64,000 bases of DNA from Schistocerca nitens (lineage: Eukaryota > Arthropoda > Insecta > Orthoptera > Acrididae), in contig NC_064614.1 in assembly GCF_023898315.1 (NCBI RefSeq), forward strand, positions 115,909,501-115,973,500, read 5' to 3'. Positions 1-12,245 of the stretch are shown here, one piece after another (position 1 is the stretch's first letter; each line of letters begins with the position of its first letter). The translations under genes and the position numbers were made by a program. The notes beneath the pieces were generated by a model. That model saw only the letters and a list, made by a program, of their open reading frames with translations. It was not told the DNA's origin and did no database searches.

Positions 1-2321
1 AATCAAATGGGATACAGCAGTAATTACTCCATGATAACTGAAAAATATTACTCGTGTTTCGAAATACAACCACAAGGGAGCAGTGGTGGAAGTACAACTG
101 AGTAGAACGTTTTGTGTCATGACAAAAGTGGTGTCTCTCAAGATGTGCCACTAAAACGTGGGAGTTTACACATGCATCTGCATTGCAACTGCAGTATACC
201 ATTAGCTGTGGCCACATTTTTGTTGCATGTGTGAACCTGGCTTTACCACATACCCATCATGCCACACACTGACTACCCTCTCGCCATAAACTGTTGCCAT
301 TTCAACAAGGTAATCTGCCATCTGGTTCGTCAATATGGAATGTGTATTCAATACCACAGGCATTCTGGATGATGACACCCGATTTGTCATATGGAAGAAC
401 TTGCTGTCCTCATGAGCGATGTCATACTCACACCACCCACTCAATAGAAGACCAATATGGCAGAACTGTCCATTCTGCAGCGCCTGTCAAGGTCACCAGA
501 GCAACAGTTAAAACAAGCGATGTACGAGGAGCAGCTCAGCAACAAGACATCATTTCAGAGTTGACACTAGCTGTGGACAACACTTGAGTTTCATGCTGGA
601 TGCAGGTCTGTGGACACCATGGATGGTGAAACTTCCACTGGAATTACAAATTGCAATGATCGCCAACTAGGCGCAGTCACTTTAAAAAAAGTTGATTCTG
701 GCCAATTATGCAACACCATCAACAAATAAAGGCCACAGCACATTCCACGCCACACAAAGCATGGTCACAGCCGAAGGCTGAGCTCATTGACTCGCCATGA
801 CCTCCTACTACAAAATATGAGGACGACATCGCCACACCCCTCAGAAGGCAAGTCCGACAAACACTCACGCCACAGCAATGCTAGCTGGCAGCGACGGGTC
901 GAACGCCGCCACCACCTCGAGGCCATTGTTCTGCTGGTATCATTGTTGGTTTGGCAAAGCCACAAGGAACCGCCATAAGCCTAGCTAGTTCCCAAACTCC
1001 ACGTGTAGAGTGCACTAGGCACACCAACAACCAACACACGTGGATCAAACAGATGCCTCAATGCCCTCACCTCTTTGGAGTAGACTGTATGTGTACGATC
1101 ACAACACATGCAACAATTTCCTGGTGGACACAGTTTTGGACGTCAGAATGATACCAAAGGAAACTACTTCAACATTCACCACTACAACTGTGCTCCAAAT
1201 CTGCGCTACTAACGATTCGTGGGTCACAGTGCAAGGAACTATCGACCCAACCCTGCACCTCTCCCACAGCACCACTTTATATGAACTTTCTGTGTTGCCA
1301 ACGTCAAGGAACCAGTAGCCGGGATCGATTTCTTACTACATTTCCATCTCTCGCCAGATCTATGGAACATGTCGCTCCTGCACCGTGAAACTGAGTACTG
1401 CATCCTGGCACTTTTTGCAGTGACAATAGCCATATCTTGCAGAACTACACTGTGCTCCAATGTGCATGAGGCCGACGCAATACTGTACTAAATTATGAAC
1501 AAGGAGTGTATCACGACAGCAAAAATCCTGTTGAGAATGCATCAACAGTACCTCGACTGCTACTCAACTTCGGATGCACATCAATAAATATCTCCTCAGC
1601 TCTTGCTCTTGCACTGGTGCATGAGCACTACAAGAACCTTGTCTGCACCCATCACACAAATGAGGACTGGGCAGCAAGTGCAGCCATGCCCCATCGTGCT
1701 GTCATCGCACCTGGCGCCTGCATGATCAATGCTCTGGATACACAGCACGTAACACATATGGCGCACTCCACCTCGACAAGCAGTGCATGGAATCTAGGTA
1801 CCCCTTCCATAGCAAATTCCCCACAATCCAAGATGCCACTTTGCGCGATCCGAAACAGCTTGGGGCACTGCATTTTAATGACTGCCAGCCCACCAGTTCG
1901 ACACAAAGCACACCATCTAACCCCAGCTAATCTATGCACCGCAAAGATGGCAGACAAAAAACTGTTGAATGGAGGAATAGTGTGCCCCTCAGGCAGCTTG
2001 TGGGCATCACTGATAAAACTCATGCAGAAGAACGACAGGGCTGCGGGGACTACAAAGCTCTCAACTCCTGAACAGTGTACAATAGCTTCCCAGTACAGAA
2101 TGTCTAGAATTTCACACACTCACTCGCAGGTGCCACTATCTTCAGTGTGACCGACTGCAAAATAGTTTACTTCCAAATTCCCATGCACCCAGATGCGAAA
2201 ATGGTAGTAAACCCCAGTTGACCTTTTTGTATAACTCCTCATGCTATATGGTCAGAAGAACGCAGCCTAAACATGGCAGTCATTTATAGATAGGATACTT
2301 TTTGACTTTGTCCTCTGCTAC

Positions 2322-2467
2322 ACGCTACGGTCGCAGGTTCGAATCCTGCCTCGGGCATGGATGTGTGTGATGTCCTTAGGTTAGTTAGGTTTAATTAGTT
2401 CTAAGTTCTAGGCGACTCATGACCGCAGAAGTTAAGTCGCATAGTGCTCAGAGCCATTTGATTTGAA
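2322..2467 (+). repeat. tRNA-derived SINE (family 1), 5'-truncated
   Basis: A pol III B-box (GGTTCGAATCC) is followed by a body with GGTTAGTTAGGTTT and an end with AGAGCCATTTGA. The same family recurs at 17381-17575 with its full tRNA-like head and at 58581-58637 as a 3' stub. An 11-bp direct repeat, TCCTCTGCTAC at 2311-2321 and TCCTTTGCTAC at 2468-2478 (one mismatch), is the likely target duplication. The A-box part is missing, as expected of 5' truncation during target-primed reverse transcription. It lies inside Gypsy fossil 1. Confidence 0.8.
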
Positions 2468-2567
2468 TCCTTTGCTACAGCTATTTAGGCAATATCCTCA
2501 TTTTTTCAGTCACACCCCAACAACACACAGGATGGTGGCGCGCTCACCAATGGAAAGAGAAGGTTGA

Positions 2568-2860
2568 AGTGAAACTTCCTGGAAGATTAAAACTGTGTGC
2601 CGGATCGAGACTCGAACTCAGGACTTTTGCCCTTTGCAGAAGAGCTTCTGTGAATTTTGGAAGGTAGGAGACGAGCTACTGGCAGAATTGAAGCTGTGAG
2701 GACAGATCGTGAGCCGTGCTTGGGTAGCTCAGTTGGCAGAGCACTTGCCCATGAAAGGCAAAGGTCCTGAGTTCGAGTCTCGGTCCGGCACACAGTTTTA
2801 ATCTGCCAGGAAGTTTCATATTAACGCACACTCCGCTGCAGAGTGAAAATCTCATTCTGA
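2568..2860. repeat. tRNA-like fold-back element with 8-bp target duplication
   Basis: The outer part is an inverted repeat: GAAACTTCCTGGAAGATTAA near the left end is mirrored, with few mismatches, by sequence ending near 2818, and the arms carry a tRNA-like T-arm. AAGGTTGA occurs at 2560-2567 and 2861-2868, which defines the insertion as 293 bp with an 8-bp duplication. Some 40 bp outside the right arm (GCAGAGTGAAAATCTCATTC) belong to the element but not to the palindrome. I recall this as a very common orthopteran repeat. It has no protein-coding capacity, so it is a non-autonomous element. Confidence 0.7.
2717..2791 (+). pseudogene. tRNA-like sequence inside the fold-back element
   Basis: The D-arm/A-box (TAGCTCAGTTGGCAGAGCA) and T-arm/B-box (GAGTTCGAGTCTCG) are well formed, and the anticodon stem TTGCC/GGCAA closes a seven-base loop reading CATGAAA. 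The base before the putative anticodon is A, where tRNAs have U33, and the acceptor stem pairs poorly. Because it forms part of a repeated inverted-repeat element, it is better read as a tRNA-derived module than as a working tRNA gene. Automatic tRNA finders would probably report it. Confidence 0.5.
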
Positions 2861-3345
2861 AAGGTTGATTTGACCTTCCTAGGGCAAACAGTGAACGCCA
2901 CAATATGCAGCTGACATAATTGATCTCATCAAACAACTCACTCTCGCTCTGAATTACCACGAGCATCGACGCTTCTTAGAGATCTTGAAATTCCATTGGC
3001 ATCGCCTATCACAGCCAGCAGCAAAACAAGCACCCCTAACACTTGCCCCCTCTGGGTTGAACAAGCAGCGAAAAAGACAAGTAGTTCAGACCAATAAAGT
3101 GAATTAAACATTTGAACTTGCTAAGGATTGTATTGCAGAAGAATTACACTGACCCACCCCAGATGCTCAGTTCACTATCAGCACGGACACCATGATCTGG
3201 GCTGTACTGCAAAAAGTTGTGGGAAGAGAGGCTCAGCCACTAAGCTTCCTTTCGAGAAAGTTCATGACTTCACAGTCAAATAGGTCTGCCTTTGACCATG
3301 AGCTGCTGGCTGTCTATGAGGAATTTCAGGGAGGACATTGAGGGG

Positions 3346-4667
3346 AGATTAGATTAGATTAATACTAGTTCCATGGATCATGAGTACGATATTTCGTAAT
3401 GATGTGGAACGAGTCGAATTTTCCAATACGTGACATAATTAGGTTAATTTAACAACATACTTAAGTTAATATAACAACTTTATTTTATTGTGTTTTTTTG
3501 TTTTTCTTTATTTTTTATTTTTATTTTTTTAATTTTTTTTAAATATTTTTTTGTTTTTTTTTCTTAATTTATATCTAAAAATTCCTCTATGGAGTAGAAG
3601 GAGTTGTCATTCAGAAATTCTTTTAATTTCTTCTTAAATACTTCTTGGTTATCTGTCAGACTTTTGATACTATTTGGTAAGTGACCGAAGACTTTAGTGC
3701 CAGTATAATTAACCCCTTTCTGTGCCAAAGTTAGATTTAATCATGAATAGTGAAGATCATCCTTTCTCCTAGTATTGTAGTTATGCACACTGCTATTACT
3801 TTTGAATTGGGTTTGGTTGTTAATAACAAATTTCATAAGAGAGTATATATACTGAGAAGCTACTGTGAATATCCCTAGATCCTTAAATAAATGTCTGCAG
3901 GATGATCTTGGGTGGACTCCAGCTATTATTCTGATTACACGCTTTTGTGCAATAAATACTTTATTCCTCAGTGATGAATTACCCCAAAATATGATGCCAT
4001 ATGAAAGCAATGAGTGAAAATAGGCGTAATAAGCTAATTTACTAAGATGTTTATCACCAAAATTTGCAATGACCCTTATTGCATAAGTAGCTGAACTCAA
4101 ACGTTTCAGCAGATCATCAATGTGTTTCTTCCAATTTAATCTCTCATCAATGGACACACCTAAAAATTTGCAATATTCTACCTTAGCTATATGCTTCTGA
4201 TTAAGGTCTATATTTATTAATGGCGTCATACCATTCACTGTATGGAACTGTATGTACTGTGTCTTATCAAAATTCAGTGAGAGTCCGTTTACAAGGAACC
4301 ACTTAGTAATTTTCTGAAAGACAGTATTGACAATTTCATCAGTTAATTCTTGTTTGTCAGGTGTGATTACTATACTTGTATCATCAGCAAAGAGAACTAA
4401 CTTTGCCTCTTCATGAATATAGAATTGCAAGTCATTAATATATAATAAGAACAACAAAGGACCCAAGACTGACCGTTGTGGAACCCCATTCTTGATAGTT
4501 CCCCAGTTTGAGGAATGTGCTGATCTTCGCATGTTATGAGAACTACTTATTTCTACTTTCTGCACTCTTCCAGTTAGGTACGAATTAAACCATTTGTGCA
4601 CTGTCCCACTCATGCCACAATACTTGAGCTTGTCTAGCAGAATTTTATGATTTACACAGTCAAATGC
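3346..4667 (-). mobile_element. CR1/L2-like LINE copy A, 5'-truncated
   Basis: A minus-strand open frame at 3741-4613 (about 290 residues) encodes the C-terminal half of a reverse transcriptase. It has a GVPQ..VLGPLLFLLYINDL block, the catalytic FADDT box, the FLGVSIDERLNWKKHI block and a terminal YNTR motif. The 3' UTR carries TAGTTCCATGGATCA and ends in a GATTA repeat at about 3347-3360, a microsatellite tail typical of this group. The 5' end breaks off at AFDCVNH in the RT domain. Gypsy fossil 1 continues on both sides, so the LINE is the younger element. It is the same family as the plus-strand copy at 29417-32262. GVPQR replaces the usual GVPQG. Confidence 0.8.
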
Positions 4668-6769
4668 TTACAGACCACAAACTGCTCGCTGGCACAAGTT
4701 GCCACCCATCAAAGGATTTCAGCCCCCCACCACTGCTGACACCTTGACCTCTCTATACAATACCTACACAGGACTGACAACATAATTGCACATGATCTAT
4801 CATGTACAAATGTCATTTTTCTCCACATCGACTATACTGAGTCAACAGCTGAATACAGACTCTACAGGACTGTGCATTGAGCAGCAAATGTCACTGGGTT
4901 TGAAATGTTGATATGTCTCTGTGACATATCCTCCAATAGAATCTGACCCCTGATGCCAAAGACAACGTATCACATAATGTTCTAACAACTTCACAGCTAA
5001 TCTCAACTGAACATCAGGTCGACAGTTGGACCTCATTACAGAGCGATGTTTGTGGCCAGACATAAAACAAGAATGCCACAGCTGGTCACAAGCATGCATG
5101 GCATGCCAGCGTAGTGAAGTCATCAGGCACACACAACCACATTTAGGAATATCTGAGATACCACAGGCACATTTCCACCATGTACACCTCGGTTTCATTG
5201 GCCCCCTTCCAGAAACAAAGGGATATAAATATTTACTGTCAGTAATCGACACAGTGTACTGATGGATCAAAGCGATACCACTGAAGTACATCAATGTAGA
5301 CTCAACAGCTTGTGCATTCATAGATAATTGAATAGCTTGATTCGTCTCACCCGAGGCAGTAACAACCCATCAGGGTCGACAGCTTGAATCGGCGCTATTT
5401 GAAGCTCTATGCAACCTATGCAGCATTAAGCACAACCACACGACAGCATACCACGTGCAGAGCAACAGGTTGGTCAGGTGATGGCACAGAACACTTAAAG
5501 TCGCTCTCATGTGCCACAGGAGGTTGCAGACAGAGTCTAGCATTGCTAGCCAGAGATCTTTATGGCGAGTCACTTTCACTACCTGCAGATTTCGTCCTAC
5601 TGATGCAACATTTTGAAAAGTTGGGCCTTCCTACTTGGTTCACTGTGCAAAAGACCACACAACACAAACGTGTGCCACTGCCTGCAATGCTCTCAACCCC
5701 TAAGGTGTTTGTGCGCAAAGCACTGCCTTTCTGTGATTATGTCATGCTGCACAATGACATGGTTGGACCAGCTCTACCCAAAAATTCGATCCTCCTGCTC
5801 AACGGCAAACCAACGATTGTCTCGATCAATTGCTTAAAGCCCATGTGGGTCCTACAGGACGACAATCCAGGAAATGCCGGTGACACTGCAGCGGTGGATA
5901 ACTATAGTGACGACAGATTACCATTTAGTATGAAGCCGACCTCTTCAAACTCAGAAAAACCTGTCATTAACAATATATATCTTAAAAACTTCGACCCAGA
6001 GAAGATAAGTATGAGAATCGTCGATAATACCTTGACAGTGGATGCCTGTAGGGAGACTGTACCGACTTCGATCGTAGCCCACATGCAGAGAGTCGAATAT
6101 GTTTATGCAGTACCACACAATGTCGATTATGCTTCTATTTCATCTCGTTTATAGACAGATGTTGACCTCACAATCATCTGCGTGATGGCTCAGACATGAC
6201 AGATGCCACTCAACCATCCACACACCAGCACAGAAACTTTTGCTGGCACATCACCTCCTATGCCTCTTCACATGTGGCCCTACACATCCATTCTAAATTC
6301 TGGTATTTGCACCGGACAGCTCCCACGCCATCTGGTATCTTACATTCTGTACAGCATTAGCACTATGGGCCACACCTCTCCAAGAAATGGTCTAGTCGTA
6401 TCTTGCTTACCCGTCTGCCATGGCATGACTGGTCAGGCACACCTAGATAATGCTTCTATGAGAAACAGTCCCAGTCACAACACAGCTGGTCACGCGCTTC
6501 TGAATATTCCACACAAGATGGTCAATGAAAGTAACGGCCACAACAGCTCCCCCCAGTGCTCCACACTCTGGGATGGGGGGTATCTGTGGAGATGTTGACA
6601 TCGATAGCTCTCCTTGGAGACATAAGCATCACTGAGCAAAGAGAGTAGGGACACTGAACAGCAATATCTATGCAATAAACAAAGACTTTAGTGTGCTGTG
6701 AGACATTTAAATCGTTCGTTGTTATTCTCTAACCATGTGTTTGATTCTTTTGCTGCTACTGCGATTACT

Positions 6770-6873
6770 TCATGTTAGTCAAATCACTCATTCCTCTAAC
6801 TAACAGACTTGTGTAATCAGCAAATAATATTATATCTGCTGCTGATATATGGGCTTGGCACGTTATTTATAAG
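6770..6873 (-). mobile_element. LINE RT fragment, 3' half of a mariner-split copy
   Basis: The minus strand encodes an RT catalytic box (ILFADYTSLLVRG), with Y in place of the second Asp. The upstream RT blocks of the same LINE resume at 8176 beyond the mariner. It is a CR1/L2-like family, with too little left for a finer call. Confidence 0.55.
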
Positions 6874-6875
6874 TA

Positions 6876-8173
6876 TTAGATTGGTGCATAATTTCGTAGC
6901 GTTTTTATTTTGCGTGTTGGTGTTCTGGTAGCTGTGTGTTTATTTATCGAGTGACATTTTTTTTTATTTGTAGTTCACTGTTGTTATCTGAGCTCATATA
7001 TTGTAATTTTGTCATTTGGAGACAGTGACTGCAGCTGTGGACACTAGAAAATGGAGTGCCAAGTGCAAAAATCGTAACATTTACGAAATATGCTTCTGTT
7101 TGAGTTCAATAGAGGGCTAATAACAGCAGAGGCAGCCAGAAACAGTTGCACCATGTATTGGGATAACACCGCAGGAGAGAGCTTGGCAAGAAAATAATTT
7201 TCTCGTTTTAAGGAGGATTGTTTAGACATTAATATCTCTCCATGTTCAGGAAGATCTTTTGAGTTTGGTGAAGGTCGTTTAAACACACTAATCCATAATG
7301 ATGCACGTCAGTGTATTCGAGAACTGGCAAATGTGATGAACTGTGATCATTCCACCATCGTGCAACATTTACATGCAATGGGGAAGGTTCGAAAATCGAG
7401 TGTATAGGCACCATATGCTCTAAGCCAAAATCACACAAGTCAGCAGGTGGCAATATGCGCATCTCTGCATGTTTGTCATCAATTGCTTCGTGTCCAACAC
7501 CAACCATTCCTATCTTGTGTCGTTACTTGTGACGAGATATTGTGTCTTTATGCTAACATAAGGAACAGAAAGGGATGGTTGGGTCCAAACAAAGCAGCAT
7601 CTCCCCCTACAAAGACCTATGCACATCCAAAAAAGCTAGTGTTACGCATATAGTGGAGAATCGACGGTGTGGTTTTCTATGAATTGCTTCCCTTAGTTGT
7701 AACCATCACTGCTGCCATTTATTGTCAGCATCTGAGACGTGTTACAAACACAATACAAGAACAGCGACCAGGAAGACTGCTTGAAGTGATGCTACTCCAC
7801 AATAACGCCCACCACATCCTGCCAGGCTGACCAAAAACACTATACAGGAGCTGGGTTTGAAAGTCATTCTGCACCCACCTTATTCACCTGATCTAGTGCC
7901 CTTAGATGTTCATCTTTTCCGTTCTCTGTCGAACAGCCTTCAAGGAACTTCCTTTCTGGATGAAAATGCGCTCCATACATGGCTCGACGAGTTCTTTGCC
8001 TACAAACAACGTGATTTCTACAGTTGTGGAATCGAAAAGTTACCCCATCATTGGCAGACTGTTGTAAATAATGAAGCAGAATATACTATTAATGACCAAA
8101 GTCTCCGTTATGTGTACCTGTTATGTTCATTAAACTTATGAAAAAAAAGATACAAACATATGAAACAATCTAA
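6876..8173 (+). mobile_element. mariner transposon, decayed
   Basis: The plus strand carries remnants of a mariner transposase. Near 7090-7390 is an N-terminal DNA-binding region with GRSFEF. Near 7540 is the first catalytic Asp (CDEILCLYANIRNRK), followed by KAASPPTKTYAHPKK and VVFYELLP. The second catalytic block reads LLHNNAHH (Asp to Asn). Near 7870 is the SPDLVPLDVHLF block. Several stops and shifts separate the parts, so it is inactive. The ends carry a short inverted repeat (TTAGATTG) with TA at 6874-6875 and 8174-8175. It sits exactly inside an RT coding region, splitting GPLLFL from YINDL. Confidence 0.75.
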
Positions 8174-8175
8174 TA

Positions 8176-8780
8176 TTAAGAGCAGCGATGGTGCTAATGA
8201 GTCTCTGTCACACTATACATGACTTTTTGTATGTTGACAAGAAAAACCGCAGCTGTATTTTGTATCTCTGCCTTTTGATATCTGTTAGTGAGATAGGTTT
8301 TGAACCAATCATATGCTACTCCCTGACTCTCGTTTCAAGCTAGTTTCCTGAGCGCCCGAATATGGTCACTGACATCAAATACCTTAGACAGAGCCACAAA
8401 TAAGTCACAATTCAATTTTTTTGCTACATATGGAATTTATGACTAATTTAAAAAATTATAGATGTCTATTTCAGCTGAAATATTTTTCCTAAATTCATTT
8501 CGTCCATATGGTTTTCACTAAGAAAATTTGAGAATTTCCTACATAATCCTTCCTATTATTTTTGAAACACCAGGTAATAGTGATACAGTCTGCAATTACT
8601 AACAGCAAATGAATCACACTTCTTGTAAAGTGATTCAAAAGTTTGTGTTTTTAGTTATCTGGAAAGACTCCTGTGCTTAATTACACATTAATAACATCAG
8701 GAAGTAGTGTATTTGTTGCTCTGTGATTTATTACTTTGTCTGGAATCCCATCACTGCAACATGACAAATTATTTTTAATT
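8176..8780 (-). mobile_element. LINE RT fragment, 5' half of a mariner-split copy
   Basis: Minus-strand remnants include a GIPDKVI..STGVFPD stretch (RT N-terminal part), then CDLFVALSKVFDV with SDHI (the LSKAFDCVNH block) and WFKTYLTNRYQKAEI. These continue, across the mariner, into the catalytic box at 6770-6873. Several stops are present. This is an old CR1/L2-like copy. Confidence 0.6.
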
Positions 8781-8819
8781 AATTTATGCAGGTACAGGTT
8801 GTAGAAACATGGTCTTGTT

Positions 8820-9988
8820 ATTAATGGGCAGCTGAACTCTCATACTGGAATCACGTGACTTACATGTCAGCATCAGTCAGACTTGTTTGTGTACATACAA
8901 GGCACAGTTCTGCGTTTTAATAACTACACAGTATTGAGTTCTGTAGTCTTTAGTATGGACAGGGATTGTGATTGCTGTGTTCAGATACAGGCTGAGTTGG
9001 TGACCCTTCGCTCATAGCTCCAGGTGGTGCTGGCTTCAGTCACACAGTTTGACACTGTTGCCAATGGGCATCACTGTGGAGGCCAAACGTGGGGGATCCA
9101 AGGGATGTCCAGTGTGTTGCATATGTTCCACGATTGGTCTATTGCTATGGCCATCGTGGTTACTGCCTGCAGACATTGACCCCTCACTCATGGTCTTGAG
9201 GCAAGCAGAGGAAGACCTTTCAGGGACGGAAAGCCTCATCAGTTCCTATGGCAAACTGATTTTAGGTGCTGACTGTGGCCAATAAAGATTCTGGGCATGA
9301 TGCAATCACTTTTCCTGTCTCAGTGGGCAAGTTCTGGGTATTTGCACTGGGTAAGGTTACTCATAGTTGGGGGCTCCAATGTTAGGCGCATAATGTGGTC
9401 CCTTAGGGAAATGTCTGCCAAGGAGGGGAAGAAGTATATTGTACACTCTATGTGTATACTGGGGGGAGTCATCCCAGATGAGGAAGGGTCCTTCCAGATG
9501 CGATGAAGAGCACATGGTGCAGATAACTGCAGGTGGTGGCTCTTGTAGGTACTAACAATCTGGGCCACTTTGGATTAGAAGAGATTCTCCCTGGATTCCA
9601 ATGGCTTTCTGAGTTGGTAAAGATCGATAGTGTTGTTTGCGAGATGAAGTCAGTGCTCACCATCTGTAGCTTTGTCAACAGGATCAATTGTGGACCTTTC
9701 GTACAGAGTCAATTGCACGTTCTGAGTCAGTGTCTCGCACAATTCTGCAACCATGTAGTCTGCGGATTCCCTGACTTGCACCAAAGCTTGGTGGAGTATT
9801 AGGTTCTGATTAATAGATCTGTGCGCCATTACACACAGGAGGCAGCCACACAGGTAGAGAGGGCTGTGTTGAGTGGATTTGTCAGTTTTTTTTAGGTTAG
9901 AGGGTTTCAGGAAAATACAAAAAGGACTTCATTCTCAAATATGGGACGAGGGTAGACGTAGGAAATATAGGTATTGCACACTGGGCAA
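8820..9988 (+). mobile_element. LINE ORF1 remnant (SGNH type)
   Basis: A likely ORF1 begins at the ATG at 8955 (MDRDCDCCVQIQAELVTLRS). Near 9360-9560 it carries SGNH-hydrolase-like blocks: LLIVGGSNVRR, in the place of the GDS block, and VALVGTNNLG, the Asn-bearing block. The same family appears at 40567-41980 with VTHVGTNNV. Both copies are broken by stops and frameshifts. An esterase-like ORF1 is known from CR1-group LINEs. The downstream ORF2 remnant resumes at 12246, beyond a large inverted repeat. Confidence 0.6.
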
Positions 9989-9989
9989 C

Positions 9990-12245
9990 ACAATTCAAGG
10001 GTCATTTTTTTCAAAATACAGTAAATGACTCCCATTGCGACACAAAAGTTTGAAATTTGTCTCAAAGGTGCCTACAGCCTTCCTCTGTAACGGTGCAAAA
10101 GCATGGTGCACTGCAACGTCACCCTCGGGTTCGACGGCGCTTGAGAAACAAGGTGTCGACACATCCGAAAAAAGGCCAGAGCTTAGAAGTTTTGTGGCGT
10201 GTAGGGTGAGTCAAAGATGTCATATGGGCTCTAAATTTTACCACAGTTCTGCCCAACGCAATTGTCGATGTGTCACACGATGGGAAGGTCGTCACACCCC
10301 CTCTTACCTATATTTCTCCCCTTCTTTTGACACCTCTACGTTGGTGATCAATCGACACGAAAGGGCCGCAGGGGTTGCATAATGTGCCTAAATGAAACCA
10401 TTCCTTTCCTCGGATGTTGATTCCCGCAGGTTTTACGGTTGAAAACGACACTTCGCAATGCTATGAGCAGCAAGAAAACGTTCTTGACAACTTTGGACCC
10501 TGCCGGCACCCCCAGACGTTTCAAACTTTCTCTAAAGACGCTGCGGGGCTGCATCCTCATTGAATGTGATGGCAACACTCTGGGCTGCAGGCAAACACAA
10601 TTTTTGCTCTCGTGTGCAGCTTGGAACCACTAGGAACCGTTCAAAATCATTCGGACGAAATTTGAGCCTGATTCGAAACAGGAAAGGGTATTTATGCTTT
10701 TCCAGTTCTCCTGTTTTGCGTCCTCCTGTGGCTTTATAGGGGGTCGGGGGTGGAAGGGGGAGAGGGTGCTACATTGACAATTGCGTGAATAAAACGGCAA
10801 ATAGTTCCTCTAAGACACCCCCCCCCCCCCCAGTTTGACAAAACCCTCGATGGCACCTGCCCAACTTTGTTGACAATTTTAAACATAAACCCGTACAGAG
10901 AAAACGTGTAAAGTAGTCCTAGGCACCTGTATGCAGGCAAAATGGAATTGGATGGGTGTTATGGCGGGGACTACTTTACAGGTTTTCTCCATACAGGTTC
11001 ATTCTTAAAATTCTCAATTAAGGTGGGTGGGTGCCACCGAGGGTTTTGACGAATGGGGGGGGGGGGATGATGGTGTTTAGTTTTGGGGGCACTCAACTGT
11101 GTAGTCATCAGTGCCTGTACAAAGTTCCAAAGTTCCAATTTTTACACACTCCAATTTTTAACTCAACCCAATCTAGCAACTATCACAAATGATGATGATG
11201 AAATGATGAGGAAAACACAAACATCCAGTTCCTGGGCAGAGAAGATCCGCAACCAGGCCGGGGATCGAAATTGGGACCCCATGATCCAGGGCAGCAATGC
11301 TAGCTACTAGATCATGAGCTGCAGACAAGTGGGAGGGGGTGGTAGGCTGTTCTTGGAGGAATCTTTTCTCCTTTCCCATTCTATTCATGCGTGTGTCAAT
11401 ATCGCTCACACACACCCCTCCCACCCCCTTCCCCTTCTCTTGATCAAGCTGCAGGACGACACGAAAGAGAAGGACTGAAAAAGCATAAGCGTCGCTTGTT
11501 TCTTTGTATCAAGTTAAGATTTTGTCGAATGGTTCTGAACGGTCTTTACTGGTTGCAAACTGCACACAAGAGCAAATGTGGAGATTTTGTTGCATTCGAA
11601 ATAGGTGCGATCACGTTCAATGAGGATACAACCCCCCTTAGAGAAAAGTTGAAACGTCTAGGAGTGCCCGCTATGTCAACGATTGTCAACAATATCTTCC
11701 TGTTGCTCATCGAACTGTAAACTGTCGTTTTCGACTACGAAACACTCCAAGGAAAGGGGTGGTTTCATTGACACCTATTATGCCACCTACTGAGGCCTTT
11801 CCGTGTCGATTCTCAGTGGCAGTATACATGAAATGTTTTCCTCGGGCACTCGTAAGAAAATCACGTGATTTCAACGCTGGGCGTCCCGTTTCGGACCTCC
11901 ATTGCAGAGGCGCCGAAAGAAGGGCTGAAATGTGGGGAACAGGGGTTTTGACAACCTTCCCATGCTGTGATACGTCTACGGTGGCGTTGGGTAGAATTGT
12001 GATCAAAATTCTTGCCAGTGTGACATCATTAAGCGAATTTACACGTCACATAAACTTTTGAGATCTGGCCTTTTTCTCCCACGTGTGACATCTCTCTGTT
12101 TGAAGCGCCATTGAGCCCGAGTGTGAATAGCAGGGCGACACGCTTTTGCACCATTACAAATGAAGGCTCTAGGCACCTTTCTTGCAAATTTCAAACTTCT
12201 GCGTCGCAGTGGGAGACAATTACGAGGTTTCGAAAAAGTGAGCGA
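9990..12245. repeat. Large imperfect inverted repeat, about 1-kb arms
   Basis: The left arm (about 9998-10920) and right arm (about 10960-12245) are diverged reverse complements. Matching stretches include CCCATTGCGACACAAAAGTT against CCCACTGCGACGCAGAAGTT read in reverse, and AGAGAAAACGTGTAAAGTAG against its mirror near 10967-10990. C- and G-tracts at about 10818-10832 and 11057-11067 pair in the fold. The loop is about 40 bp. The arms contain no convincing ORF. The unit sits inside a LINE whose sequence resumes at GTAGCTGTGTTGGGAAAGAA; the same LINE without it is seen at 41460-41485. The right arm is lengthened by a SINE. Confidence 0.7.
11068..11328 (-). repeat. tRNA-derived SINE (family 2)
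   Basis: On the minus strand a tRNA-like head starts near 11328 (GCAGCTCATGATCTAGTAGC, A-box) with a B-box-like TTTCGATCCCCGGCC near 11265-11250. The body runs to a GCCCCCAAAACTAAACACC end. It lies next to the G-tract of the right arm of the large inverted repeat, and the left arm has no counterpart, so it is younger than that repeat. No clear target duplication was found. Confidence 0.65.

Larger units (their letters stand above)
1..6690 (+). mobile_element. Ty3/Gypsy LTR-retrotransposon fossil 1
   Basis: Scattered plus-strand stretches resemble a Ty3/Gypsy polyprotein in the expected order. Reverse-transcriptase-like sequence lies near 1.9-2.3 kb, RNase H-like sequence near 3.15-3.34 kb and again after 4.67 kb, and integrase-like sequence (zinc-finger and core-like parts) near 5.0-5.8 kb. 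No LTR pair could be delimited; an LTR-like end with a polyadenylation-type hexamer may lie near 6.6-6.7 kb. The copy is badly broken, with many breaks, and looks old. It has been split by a SINE, a fold-back element and a CR1-like LINE, all listed separately. The family assignment is from motif order and resemblance only. Confidence 0.6.

Noticed and set aside
202-1318. Short frames at the window start as host genes
   Set aside because: None exceeds about 100 codons, and the surroundings fit a decayed Gypsy element.
2717-2791. Functional tRNA gene
   Set aside because: It lies inside a repeated fold-back element, has A at the U33 position and a poor acceptor stem.
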